The notes under the pieces were generated by a model that saw only the letters and a list, made by a program, of their open reading frames with translations, was not told where the DNA came from and made no database searches. Below, one piece after another: positions 49,201 to 54,345 of a DNA stretch of 64,000 nt. Every line of letters begins with the position of its first letter. Position 1 is the stretch's first letter. The DNA is taken from assembly GCF_001522545.3 (NCBI RefSeq), contig NC_031768.1:4834320-4898319 (forward strand). Reading direction: 5' to 3'. The position numbers and the translations under genes were made by a program. This stretch comes from Parus major (Eukaryota; Chordata; Aves; Passeriformes; Paridae).

Positions 49201-52200
49201 AGTTTGCTTTTCTACAATTAGTCAATCAAAAAGGAAAAACCTCAGGAATATCACATAAAACCATGATCCTCATGTACCACAAACTCTCTATAACCCTCTT
49301 CCCGTTTCCTTGGCAGCTCCAAGTCAGGAACTTCCCCTTCCAGCATGAGCAATTCAGTGCATCTGAGGCATTTTGTGTGCAAGACAGACCCTACTTGGCT
49401 CAGCAGCAGCAGACTTTGTTAGGAATGTCAAGTTAATATGTGAACATGTTTTCTTTGCTAGGGGATAATTACGTTAATCCTGGCTACAGACATGGCGAGA
49501 CATGCAGAAATACTGGACTCTTTCAAGGAAAAAATGGAAAACTTTGATTACACAAATGAAGAACACATGACCTGTGTAAGGAGGTTTTGTGGATTGTTAT
49601 TTTTCTGTTCATGGAGTGAAATCTTGTCGATTAACATTTGTTTGTTTAAAAACCAAGATTTAGTATATATTTTCAAAAAAGTATCCTTCCTATATTCCTA
49701 TATATTTCCCCACCAAAAAATAATTAAAATGTGGAAGTGCTCTATATTTAATAGAGCATAATATATTAAATTCTAGCTTTAGAAATCCTGAGGTCCCATC
49801 AGGAAAATAAAAATTTTTCTATTAGGCCACAAATTCTTATCATCCTCTACTGTGAGGCAAAAAAAATCCATAAGGGTTAACTCTCTTGTCTCCTCTATTT
49901 CCCAGTGATGTTGATTTTGATTTCCAGGGAAATATTTTCCCAGCTGCCTCTGAGTGTTCCAGAAAAAACTTAATGGTCACTTGTGACTGAATCTGTTCAT
50001 GCAGCAGCAAAGTCCACGTCCCACTGTGACACATCCCAGTGCTGCAGAGGGGGGAAAGGCAGAAAGGGGATAAGTGATTTGCACAGAGCAACTGAGAGAG
50101 GGGAAGAGGATCCAGATTGTTTAAGACCTCTGGTTTAATCCTGAAGTTGTCCTTTCTTGTTGAAAACCTTGCCTCCCAGTTCTTTGGAAGGACAGGGGTT
50201 GTGGAAAGGGGGAAGAGGGCTGGCTTTAGGACTGCAGCATTAAAGTGTAATCCTCTTTCAGCTGAAGATGGTACTGATAAAATGCTGTGACATCTCCAAC
50301 GAAGTCCGCCCAATGGAAGTAGCAGAGCCCTGGGTAGATTGCTTACTGGAGGAGTATTTTATGCAGGTAAGAGTGAGGGAGAGACGCAATTGCACAACTT
50401 CACAGTTTTCTGCTATTTCCAAATCCTTCATGTGCTTCACTGTCTGTCAGCCCAGTCCAGTTCTAGCTCTGAACTACCTGGTTTAGTGGAAGTTTTCCTG
50501 CCCATGGCAGGGGTTGGAACTGGGTGATCTTTAAGGTCCTTTCCAACCCAAACTATTCTCTGATCCCTGGAAAGCTTCTATTACAGAAAGTCAGAGAAGG
50601 ATGCCAGCAAAAGGACCTGCTCAGTAAGCAAGTAGATGCAACTGATTTTTTCTTTTAATCATTAGTAAAGAAGAAGACACAATTTCTGGTTGAATACCTG
50701 AAAATAATCAATCTCAGGAGAACGATGAGGAAATCACAAAACTATTCCTTCTCTTTGAGAGCAGCAAGAGCCATTACCAGTTTTCTGAATGCTCTGATAT
50801 ATTTTACTTCACAAGTCCAGTGGGTTTGCAAAGAGAGTCAGCCACCCTATAAGCCTGGAGGTGAACACTTTGAAGCTGGTGCTGAGCAGAAACAACTGAA
50901 CAGAATTCTCTTTATTCAGCTGTTGCTCTCCACAAAGCAGAGACATTGGCCTGAGGGAAGCACATCACTATTCTGTGCTATCTTCAAGCACCTCTGTGGT
51001 CTGTATCTGAGGGCTACTGATCTGCTAAATCACTCTCCTCACAGCCTCCTAGGCAGGATTAGTATTTGTTTTCTCTGGGTTTGTTCCAGAGTGACCGGGA
51101 AAAATCCGAGGGGCTCCCAGTGGCGCCGTTCATGGACCGCGACAAAGTGACCAAACCGACGGCACAGATCGGATTCCTCAAGTTCGTCCTCATCCCCATG
51201 TTTGAAACAGTGACCAAGGTAAAGTCACCCAGGGCCAGAAACCAAAGAAGGGGAGAGCAGAGCTTCAGTGCTTGCCCCACCAGGTGTTTCGTTATCCCAG
51301 GAAATGGGGATGTACCTTCCACACCCTGCCCACTACCCCGTTTTCAGCGTGTACAGTTAAATAATGCAGCAAGTGAAGGAATGCAAAAGGAAATGCTGAT
51401 ATTCTTTCTCTTGTTTCCACCTAGCTATTTCCAGAAGTGGAGGAGGTGATGCTCCAGCCTCTGTGGGAATCCAGGGACCACTACGAGGGGTTAAAACAGA
51501 TAGATGACGCTATGAAAGAGGTAAAACTCCAATTATCTCCTTGATACAGCAAATATTATAATTGAATAAGCCAAACATTTTAATTAACAGCAGTTTAATT
51601 CTGAAACAGTGGGAATGCTCGTGGCATAATCATTATCCTGAGAAACACATTCATTACACCAGGCTGGAGAGAGGTGTGTGCCACAGACAGTAAAAACATG
51701 TCCTTGCAGAGGCCACCAGGAGCCACACAAGTGTGGACACGGGAAAGGAGCTGCTTGAGAGGCACAGACCCCAGGGATCACCCCCTGAAGGGAGCACATT
51801 GGCAAACACCTCTCCCTGGAGGGATCTGGCCTCCCTTGAGAAGGAATTTGCCTGGGTTACACTGCAGCAAAATGTTCTGGGGTTGGGCAGTTCAAGGCTC
51901 TGTAGCACCAGTGCATTTTCTGGGAAGGAACTTCCAGCCACATGTGTGTCATCAAGGATGTGCTTGGAATTTTATGAGGAATCACTCTGTCATGCAAAGC
52001 ACCCAGGAGGGTTAAACACATGACCAGAGAAGCCCTGTACAGAGCATCTCTCATTTTGTAAGGCTCAGGGGAGGTGGGAATTCCAGGTAACAGCATTTGC
52101 TGTCTCTCAGCATGTCTGCTTTGCCTCGGGAGCCTGGCAGGGCAGAGACCAGTGCCCAGGGCAGCAGTCAGAGTGCTGGTCCAGCTCCCTGCAGCCTGTG

Positions 52201-53142
52201 ATGATGGTCCTGCCCTCCTTTTCTTGCACACCTCTTCCAGTGCCTCTTTTCCCTGCCAAGATCCATGACAAAACCTGCTCAGATGGCATCACAGAGCAGG
52301 GAGTTTTCTGATGTGAAAAAATGCATCATGTAGGCAGGCTACTATCAGCCACTCCAACATTAAAATAAGTTGGGAAGTGCCCTGGAGCACCAGTTGTGCT
52401 GATATTGTTTGAAATGTGGGTAATGAAAGTTCCTTCGCTTGATCATCCACGAGTGGAACAGTAGCTTTGCTGTAGCTCCCATCTCCTCACAAGTGCTTTG
52501 GAGGAAAAACCCCTCAGCAGCTCAAGTACTGAGGCTTGTTGATCAAAGAGTACTGGCTCTGAGGGCACTAAATTTTAAAAGAGAACAAAGTCTTTTATGC
52601 TTTTTTCCATTTAGACAGGAGCACTTCTCAAACGAGGGCAAAATAACTCAAATATGACTGCCAGACTTTCTGAGTCTTTACTCATCTTTCAAGTTGAGCT
52701 GAGATTTTACTTCTGGTTTACAGAAGCTGTCAAAGCAGCATTTTCATACAAACTGATGGAGCTTTAATTATTGTGTATTGGCACAAGAGGTCTTAAAAAA
52801 TAGGAGCTGCTTTAGTTCAGAAATATCCTGAAACAAGAGAGCTTAATTAATAATCTGAGAGCCTCGTACAATAGCTGATGAGAAAGACTGAGCTCTGTTT
52901 ACCCAGGACATTCATCCAGAGCTGTTTGGATGAAACAATGCCTGTGATATTCCAAGCTGCTGCCTATTATTTCCCAGGAAATGTTGCACATGCCTTGTGG
53001 AGAGCTGAGCGTGGGACTCACAGCAGCCCTGGAAAGCAGCGCTGTGAGTGTGAGTCAGGGGGAATTAATCCTGCTCTGCTCTTCATTCCAGCTGCAGAAA
53101 CAGAAAAGTGAAGGTTTGACGACCGGCAGTTCCGAAAAGTGA
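4201..53142 (+). CDS. PDE9A: PDE9A, high-affinity cGMP-specific 3',5'-cyclic phosphodiesterase (whole coding span, 18 coding exons)
   Basis: The enzyme hydrolyses cGMP to 5'-GMP and is the highest-affinity cGMP phosphodiesterase known; this is family knowledge. Joining 18 exons by GT-AG junctions gives 518 residues. Residues 1-185 (exons 1-8) form the N-terminal region, with no GAF domain and a helical, charged stretch at about 106-158. The catalytic domain runs from about residue 240 to 490. It shows the PDE signature with general acid His252, metal ligands His256, His292, Asp293 and Asp402, and pocket residues Met365, Glu406, Leu420, Tyr424, Phe441, Ala452, Gln453 and Phe456. These numbers equal those of human PDE9A2, so the exon set corresponds to that isoform. 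The stop comes about 15 residues earlier than in the human protein (533 residues). I saw no equivalent of the extra 60-residue segment of human PDE9A1 in intron 4. No frameshift or internal stop was found, so the gene looks functional. Confidence 0.97.
4280..4790 (+). promoter_or_regulatory. CpG-rich block at the start of intron 1
   Basis: Just after exon 1 the sequence becomes rich in G+C with many CpGs, for example between 4288 and 4365 and between 4620 and 4740. This contrasts with the CpG-poor sequence of the rest of the intron. It looks like the downstream half of a 5' CpG island. A second small CpG cluster lies at about 5160-5340. I judged this by eye, without an observed/expected value. 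Confidence 0.55.
6041..6536. repeat. 20-base minisatellite with 60-base higher-order unit, containing an assembly gap
   Basis: Units of the type tgggcatcctgcaatggagc begin at 6041 and continue to about 6536, with N from 6134 to 6382. After the gap, units at 6385, 6405 and 6425 form a trio that recurs at 6445, 6465 and 6485 with two differences, so there is a 60-base higher-order period. A 20-base unit shifts frame at each copy, so the long ORFs over it on both strands are by-products of repetition. Confidence 0.95.
6134..6382. other. Assembly gap (249 N)
   Basis: A run of N inside the 20-base minisatellite. The true copy number in this interval is unknown. Confidence 0.99.
7684..7870. repeat. 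(CTT)n polypyrimidine microsatellite inside CR1
   Basis: About 185 bases of almost pure pyrimidine built from TTC, CTT and TTTTC units on the + strand. It sits in the middle of the CR1 copy. Long polypyrimidine/polypurine tracts can form triplex DNA and also offer spurious 3' splice-site tracts. Confidence 0.95.
7870..7934. repeat. (TTA/TAA)n microsatellite
   Basis: ATT repeats followed by TAC and TAA repeats, directly next to the CTT tract and also inside the CR1 copy. Confidence 0.9.
10911..11271 (+). mobile_element. Probable solo LTR of a passerine endogenous retrovirus (ERVL-like)
   Basis: The block resembles passerine LTRs that I recognise by wording. It has a TATA-like cttataaaaatatg near 11100 and a region near 11200 where the polyadenylation signal would lie, now altered. 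The ending near 11271 fits the CA end of an LTR. The start, tentatively TG at 10911, is uncertain, and I saw no clear target-site duplication or internal viral genes. The copy is non-coding. A library comparison would settle the family and limits. Confidence 0.5.
14241..14394 (-). mobile_element. CR1 LINE 3' tail fragment
   Basis: Read on the minus strand, this is the standard CR1 3' end, with the terminal octamer-like repeats at the left (tagaattatagaattgggtt). The ggcctggagtgttcccaggg segment is also typical. Confidence 0.85.
18769..18839 (+). CDS. PDE9A: PDE9A coding exon 2 (residues 24-47)
   Basis: The exon is 71 bases and starts in phase 0 after a T-rich tract and the acceptor tttgtaag. 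It encodes [20 protein letters not shown] followed by GLP and the first two bases of Arg47. The donor gtaggt begins at 18840. The translation matches the conserved PDE9A N-terminus with Lys in place of human Ser at residue 33. Confidence 0.95.
19584..20105. repeat. (ATCC)n tetranucleotide tract with phase breaks and an assembly gap
   Basis: CATC-CATC units with repeated shortening to CATCATCC at intervals, visible on both sides of a 425-base run of N. The long ORFs reading HPSIHHPSI or DGWMDDGWM are products of the repeat. Confidence 0.97.
19620..20044. other. Assembly gap (425 N)
   Basis: A run of N inside the ATCC tract, so the tract length is not known. Confidence 0.99.
21106..21183 (+). 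CDS. PDE9A: PDE9A coding exon 3 (residues 47-73)
   Basis: The exon is 78 bases with split codons at both ends (two bases before, two bases after). The acceptor is cttttcag and the donor gtaagc. It encodes [20 protein letters not shown] followed by PANTE, nearly identical to human. Its length is a multiple of three and both ends share the same phase, so it can be skipped without breaking the frame. Exons in this region are alternatively spliced in mammals. Confidence 0.95.
21184..22006 (+). other. PDE9A: PDE9A intron 3
   Basis: A short intron holding one sense-strand CR1 tail at 21671-21825. Nothing else was recognised. Confidence 0.85.
21671..21825 (+). mobile_element. CR1 LINE 3' tail fragment
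   Basis: It contains gctgccccatccctggaagc, ggttggaactggatgatttc and tccaacccaaaccattctgt, and ends with attctg-type terminal repeats. This is typical of the avian CR1 3' end. Confidence 0.93.
22007..22050 (+). CDS. PDE9A: PDE9A coding exon 4 (residues 73-88)
   Basis: This short 44-base exon has acceptor ctcttccag and donor gtaaaa. It encodes [14 protein letters not shown] and leaves one base (G) to begin Glu88. In mammals the variable exons of the PDE9A1 isoform join after this Leu-Ser; here it joins directly to exon 5, as in PDE9A2. Confidence 0.93.
22051..28555 (+). other. PDE9A: PDE9A intron 4 (6.5 kb)
   Basis: This is the position of the extra exons used by the human PDE9A1 isoform. I looked for that basic, Arg/Gly/Glu-rich 60-residue segment and did not find it. 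The intron contains the TCAGGG-type repeat at about 24460 and otherwise unremarkable sequence, including a GC-richer stretch at about 25560-26100 that yields overlapping ORFs of no recognisable kind. Confidence 0.7.
24460..24517. repeat. Short degenerate GGGTCA / GGATGA repeat, telomere-like
   Basis: Roughly ten hexamer units of the type agggtc and aggatg, with one exact ggttaggg inside. It resembles a degenerate interstitial telomeric repeat but is mainly GGGTCA, so it may equally be a simple repeat of local origin. Confidence 0.8.
28556..28610 (+). CDS. PDE9A: PDE9A coding exon 5 (residues 88-106)
   Basis: The exon is 55 bases. The acceptor follows a long pyrimidine tract ending ttttttcag, and the donor is gtaaga. 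It encodes [18 protein letters not shown] plus the first two bases of Arg106, corresponding to human EREELIQSVLAQVAEQFSR. It is among the more divergent exons, but the frame and both splice sites fit. Confidence 0.93.
28611..29436 (+). other. PDE9A: PDE9A intron 5
   Basis: An 826-base AT-rich intron. No repeat or other feature was recognised. Confidence 0.8.
29437..29507 (+). CDS. PDE9A: PDE9A coding exon 6 (residues 106-130)
   Basis: The exon is 71 bases, with acceptor tctttccag and donor gtgagt. It encodes [20 protein letters not shown] followed by KVE and the first base of Leu130. The heptad-like run of Leu, Ile and Val among charged residues suggests a helical, possibly coiled-coil segment in front of the catalytic domain. 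Confidence 0.95.
29508..33518 (+). other. PDE9A: PDE9A intron 6 (4.0 kb)
   Basis: The first 500 bases (29560-30010) are unusually rich in C and G, mainly CCTCC- and CCAGC-type words with few CpGs, and so are open in several frames on both strands. The rest is unremarkable. Confidence 0.7.
33519..33603 (+). CDS. PDE9A: PDE9A coding exon 7 (residues 130-158)
   Basis: The exon is 85 bases. The acceptor is ctgttgacag and the donor gtaagt. It encodes [20 protein letters not shown] followed by EMAARSS and two bases of Arg158. The sequence is highly charged and helical, and almost identical to human. Confidence 0.96.
36597..36738 (+). mobile_element. CR1 LINE 3' tail fragment
   Basis: It has tccctggaagtgctcaaggc, then a segment ending tttttaaggtcccttccaac and the terminal attcc/atgactct repeats. 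This is a clear CR1 3' end. Confidence 0.92.
36811..37107 (-). mobile_element. CR1 LINE fragment, antisense
   Basis: The minus-strand match covers the CR1 3' region. On the + strand it shows accctttcagtgaaggaatt, the gatgtccagcctgtccctcc stretch and gtgataaggtcccccctggg, the usual reverse-complement landmarks of CR1. Confidence 0.88.
37741..37822 (+). CDS. PDE9A: PDE9A coding exon 8 (residues 158-185)
   Basis: The exon is 82 bases, with acceptor tttcattacag and donor gtacca, and ends in phase 0. It encodes [20 protein letters not shown] followed by DVPSYPK. The Cys-Pro-Cys and the PRRDVP segment are conserved in PDE9A; the middle (ENKRPA) differs from the human residues there. Confidence 0.95.
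37823..39983 (+). other. PDE9A: PDE9A intron 8
   Basis: Unique, mostly AT-rich sequence. A 68-codon ORF at 38262-38468 has no recognisable relative and is probably chance. Confidence 0.7.
39984..40058 (+). CDS. PDE9A: PDE9A coding exon 9 (residues 186-210)
   Basis: The exon is 75 bases, phase 0 at both ends, with acceptor tttctgtctgcag and donor gtgagg. It encodes [20 protein letters not shown] followed by WEPNE, one of the most conserved parts of the PDE9A N-terminal region. It leads into the catalytic fold. Confidence 0.97.
40059..43045 (+). other. PDE9A: PDE9A intron 9
   Basis: A 3.0-kb intron with poly-T runs near 40786 and 42037 and a short TAATA repeat near 40686. No exon or mobile element was recognised. 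Confidence 0.7.
43046..43132 (+). CDS. PDE9A: PDE9A coding exon 10 (residues 211-239)
   Basis: The exon is 87 bases, phase 0 at both ends, with acceptor tcctggctgcag and donor gtgagt. It encodes [20 protein letters not shown] followed by NPITLKRWL, the first helices of the PDE catalytic fold. Confidence 0.97.
43133..46090 (+). other. PDE9A: PDE9A intron 10
   Basis: A 3.0-kb intron. Its first third contains a stretch resembling an old LINE (see 43500-43890). The rest is unique sequence. Confidence 0.7.
43500..43890 (+). mobile_element. Possible ancient CR1/L3-like LINE fragment
   Basis: Phrases such as ctttctttgcctcagtcttt and, later, gattataactagtaaaaact and gattgagacaataattaaaa recall the conserved region in front of the reverse transcriptase of old CR1/L3 elements, in the right order. 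Divergence is high and no ORF remains. A search against a repeat library is needed to confirm it. Confidence 0.45.
46091..46195 (+). CDS. PDE9A: PDE9A coding exon 11 (residues 240-274), general acid and first metal ligand
   Basis: The exon is 105 bases, phase 0 at both ends, with acceptor ctctctctgcag and donor gtacaa. The segment [12 protein letters not shown] places His252, the proton donor to the leaving group, and His256, a zinc ligand. Ser269 stands where the human protein has Trp, and Leu240 where human has Phe; neither is a catalytic position. Confidence 0.97.
46196..47269 (+). other. PDE9A: PDE9A intron 11
   Basis: A 1.1-kb AT-rich intron. No feature beyond an A-rich run near 46715 was seen. 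Confidence 0.8.
47270..47352 (+). CDS. PDE9A: PDE9A coding exon 12 (residues 275-302), HD metal-binding motif
   Basis: The exon is 83 bases, with acceptor ctattttacag and donor gtgagt, and ends with two bases of Thr302. It encodes [19 protein letters not shown], which carries His292 and Asp293 (metal ligands) and His296 of the PDE signature HDxxHxxxxN. Confidence 0.97.
47353..48209 (+). other. PDE9A: PDE9A intron 12
   Basis: An 857-base AT-rich intron. No feature was recognised. Confidence 0.8.
48210..48366 (+). CDS. PDE9A: PDE9A coding exon 13 (residues 302-354)
   Basis: At 157 bases this is the longest coding exon. The acceptor is tgccctcag and the donor gtagga. It contains [20 protein letters not shown], a conserved PDE segment that follows the metal site, and ends with FKQIRQ. 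The exon is clearly richer in G+C and CpG than the introns around it. The stretch [16 protein letters not shown] differs at several positions from human, as expected for a surface loop. Confidence 0.97.
48367..49461 (+). other. PDE9A: PDE9A intron 13
   Basis: A 1.1-kb intron. A 174-codon ORF at 48912-49436 ends just before exon 14, but it uses no PDE9A frame and matches nothing I know. Confidence 0.75.
49462..49575 (+). CDS. PDE9A: PDE9A coding exon 14 (residues 355-392)
   Basis: The exon is 114 bases, phase 0 at both ends, with acceptor ttctttgctag and donor gtaagg. It encodes [20 protein letters not shown] and then a charged helix. Met365 is a cGMP-pocket residue. The last codon is TGT (Cys392) where human has Leu. 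A donor two bases earlier would break the frame with exon 15, so the Cys reading is preferred. Confidence 0.95.
49576..50261 (+). other. PDE9A: PDE9A intron 14
   Basis: A 686-base intron with an AT-rich first half. Nothing was recognised. Confidence 0.8.
50262..50366 (+). CDS. PDE9A: PDE9A coding exon 15 (residues 393-427), catalytic Asp402
   Basis: The exon is 105 bases, phase 0 at both ends, with acceptor cctctttcag and donor gtaaga. [20 protein letters not shown] carries Asp402, the last metal ligand, and Glu406. Leu420 and Tyr424 line the cGMP pocket; Tyr424 is a PDE9 feature linked to inhibitor selectivity. Confidence 0.97.
50367..51089 (+). other. PDE9A: PDE9A intron 15
   Basis: A 723-base intron with a short sense CR1 tail at 50471-50565. 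Confidence 0.85.
50471..50565 (+). mobile_element. CR1 LINE 3' tail fragment
   Basis: It shows ggttggaactgggtgatctt, aaggtcctttccaacccaaa and a terminal attctctgat. This is the last 90 or so bases of a CR1 element. Confidence 0.92.
51090..51218 (+). CDS. PDE9A: PDE9A coding exon 16 (residues 428-470), cGMP-binding glutamine
   Basis: The exon is 129 bases, phase 0 at both ends, with acceptor gtttgttccag and donor gtaaag. The segment [20 protein letters not shown] holds Phe441, Ala452, the invariant purine-binding Gln453 and the hydrophobic clamp Phe456. It is nearly identical to human. Confidence 0.97.
51425..51520 (+). CDS. PDE9A: PDE9A coding exon 17 (residues 471-502)
   Basis: The exon is 96 bases, phase 0 at both ends, with acceptor tgtttccacctag and donor gtaaaa. 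It encodes [20 protein letters not shown] followed by [12 protein letters not shown], the closing helices of the catalytic domain. The intron before it is only 206 bases, the smallest in the gene. Confidence 0.96.
51521..53091 (+). other. PDE9A: PDE9A intron 17
   Basis: A 1.6-kb intron before the last coding exon. Unique sequence, with no alternative terminal exon that I could recognise. Confidence 0.75.
53092..53142 (+). CDS. PDE9A: PDE9A coding exon 18 (residues 503-518 and stop)
   Basis: The acceptor is cttcattccag. The exon encodes [16 protein letters not shown] and then TGA at 53140-53142. Human PDE9A continues past the equivalent Glu-Lys with about 16 more residues rich in Ser, Arg and acidic residues. 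Here the tail is cut off by the stop and the following codons do not resemble the human tail, so this is not simply one point mutation in an otherwise kept tail. An alternative last exon cannot be ruled out without transcripts. Confidence 0.88.
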   Translation: MQKQKSEGLTTGSSEK

Positions 53143-53335
53143 GATGAAACAGCTTTTGAACAAATGAACCACAAGCCTTGAGGCTGCTCTGGTTTGAGAA
53201 CTGCTGTATTAGCCAAGCAGAGGTGGTGGCTACGTCAAAATTCAAGTGGGACCATAGAGGGAGAGGTGGCAGGGATGGATCCACAGCCTGCAGCCTCCTC
53301 ACACAGGCGCTGCTGCCGTCAGACACCGCGGGCTC

Positions 53336-53461
53336 CCCAGACTCTGGCATTCCCTCCACAGCCTCCTGGAAGGATTTCCCAGACTCCTGAATTCTCACCA
53401 CAGCCTCCTGGCAGGATTCCCCGGGCTCCAGCATTCCCACAACAGCCTCCCAGCAGGATTC
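53336..53461. repeat. 42-base minisatellite, three copies, in the presumed 3' UTR
   Basis: Units at 53336-53377, 53378-53419 and 53420-53461 share cacagcctcctgg-type cores and gga(t)ttc-type ends with about 75-85% identity. Because 42 is a multiple of three, the repeat stays open on the + strand as a 14-residue PQPPGRI-type motif and on the minus strand as a CQEAV-type motif. Confidence 0.9.
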
Positions 53462-54339
53462 TCCCTGCGGACACTGCAGCACGGCTCCGACCTTCAGCGG
53501 ATCTGCTTTTGGTGACCCCGCTGCCCACAGTCTGTAGAGACAAATCAGAGTTTAGCTAAGGAGCCTTTTCTGGGAAACAATACCCTGGCACCAGGAGCTG
53601 TTTTAGTCCAGATACTCTCTACATGTGTACAGCAGTATGCTAATCACAGCATAGCTCACCAGATGCTTATACACTGACAGGGGTCCTGGCAGACATTTTT
53701 GTTTGCCTGGTAGGCCCTAATGACACATTTCTCCTCATTATTCTCTGAATTTTATAGTGTTCACAGTACATTCAGAAGCCCAGCATAGTGGATGCAACTT
53801 TTTTTTTTTTTTTTTTCTACACTAGAAGAAATCAGAAGAAACCTTAGTGGGGTTGCAGGGTTGTTTTGTGGCCTGGTACAGCTGGACACCATGGGATCCT
53901 TCAGCATGAGCAAAGAAGGGAGCACAAAGCTGAAAAAGCCATGGTGCAAACATATTTTTATCCTTGTTGATGCAAAAAACCCAGCAAGAGACACTTTCAA
54001 AGATGTACAGATGGTTTTTTTGTTTTTGTTTTTTTTTTTTTACTTTTAAACTGATCTTCTAAATAATATATTCTTCTACAGAAATGGGTGTTATTATTTC
54101 ATTTTCTGTGTGTGTTCACATGAGAACTGTCCATGTTCCTAATGATCAATAATGAATACAAGGTTCTACAGGAGAGGGGAGGGATGGTTTTCCTTGAAGG
54201 AGAAGCCTTAGAATTATTCCTGTGGTACACCATGAAGATCTCCAATTCCATTGATGGTTTTGTGATGGTTGGGAGCCAGGCTCTGCCTGCGTGAGCAGAC
54301 AGTGCTGGGATTGATTCCTGTGCACAAAGGGAAGGCTGG

Positions 54340-54345
54340 AATAAA
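54340..54345 (+). terminator. Candidate polyadenylation signal AATAAA
   Basis: This is the first exact AATAAA seen downstream of the PDE9A stop, about 1.2 kb after it. Single hexamers occur often by chance, so this is a candidate only. Confidence 0.3.

Larger units (their letters stand above)
53143..54345 (+). other. PDE9A: Presumed PDE9A 3' UTR
   Basis: This is noncoding sequence after the TGA. It includes the 42-base minisatellite at 53336-53461 and T-rich runs near 53800 and 54020. The first exact AATAAA I found is at 54340-54345; AATATA at 54065-54070 is a weaker variant. The true 3' end is not determined by the sequence. Confidence 0.4.
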
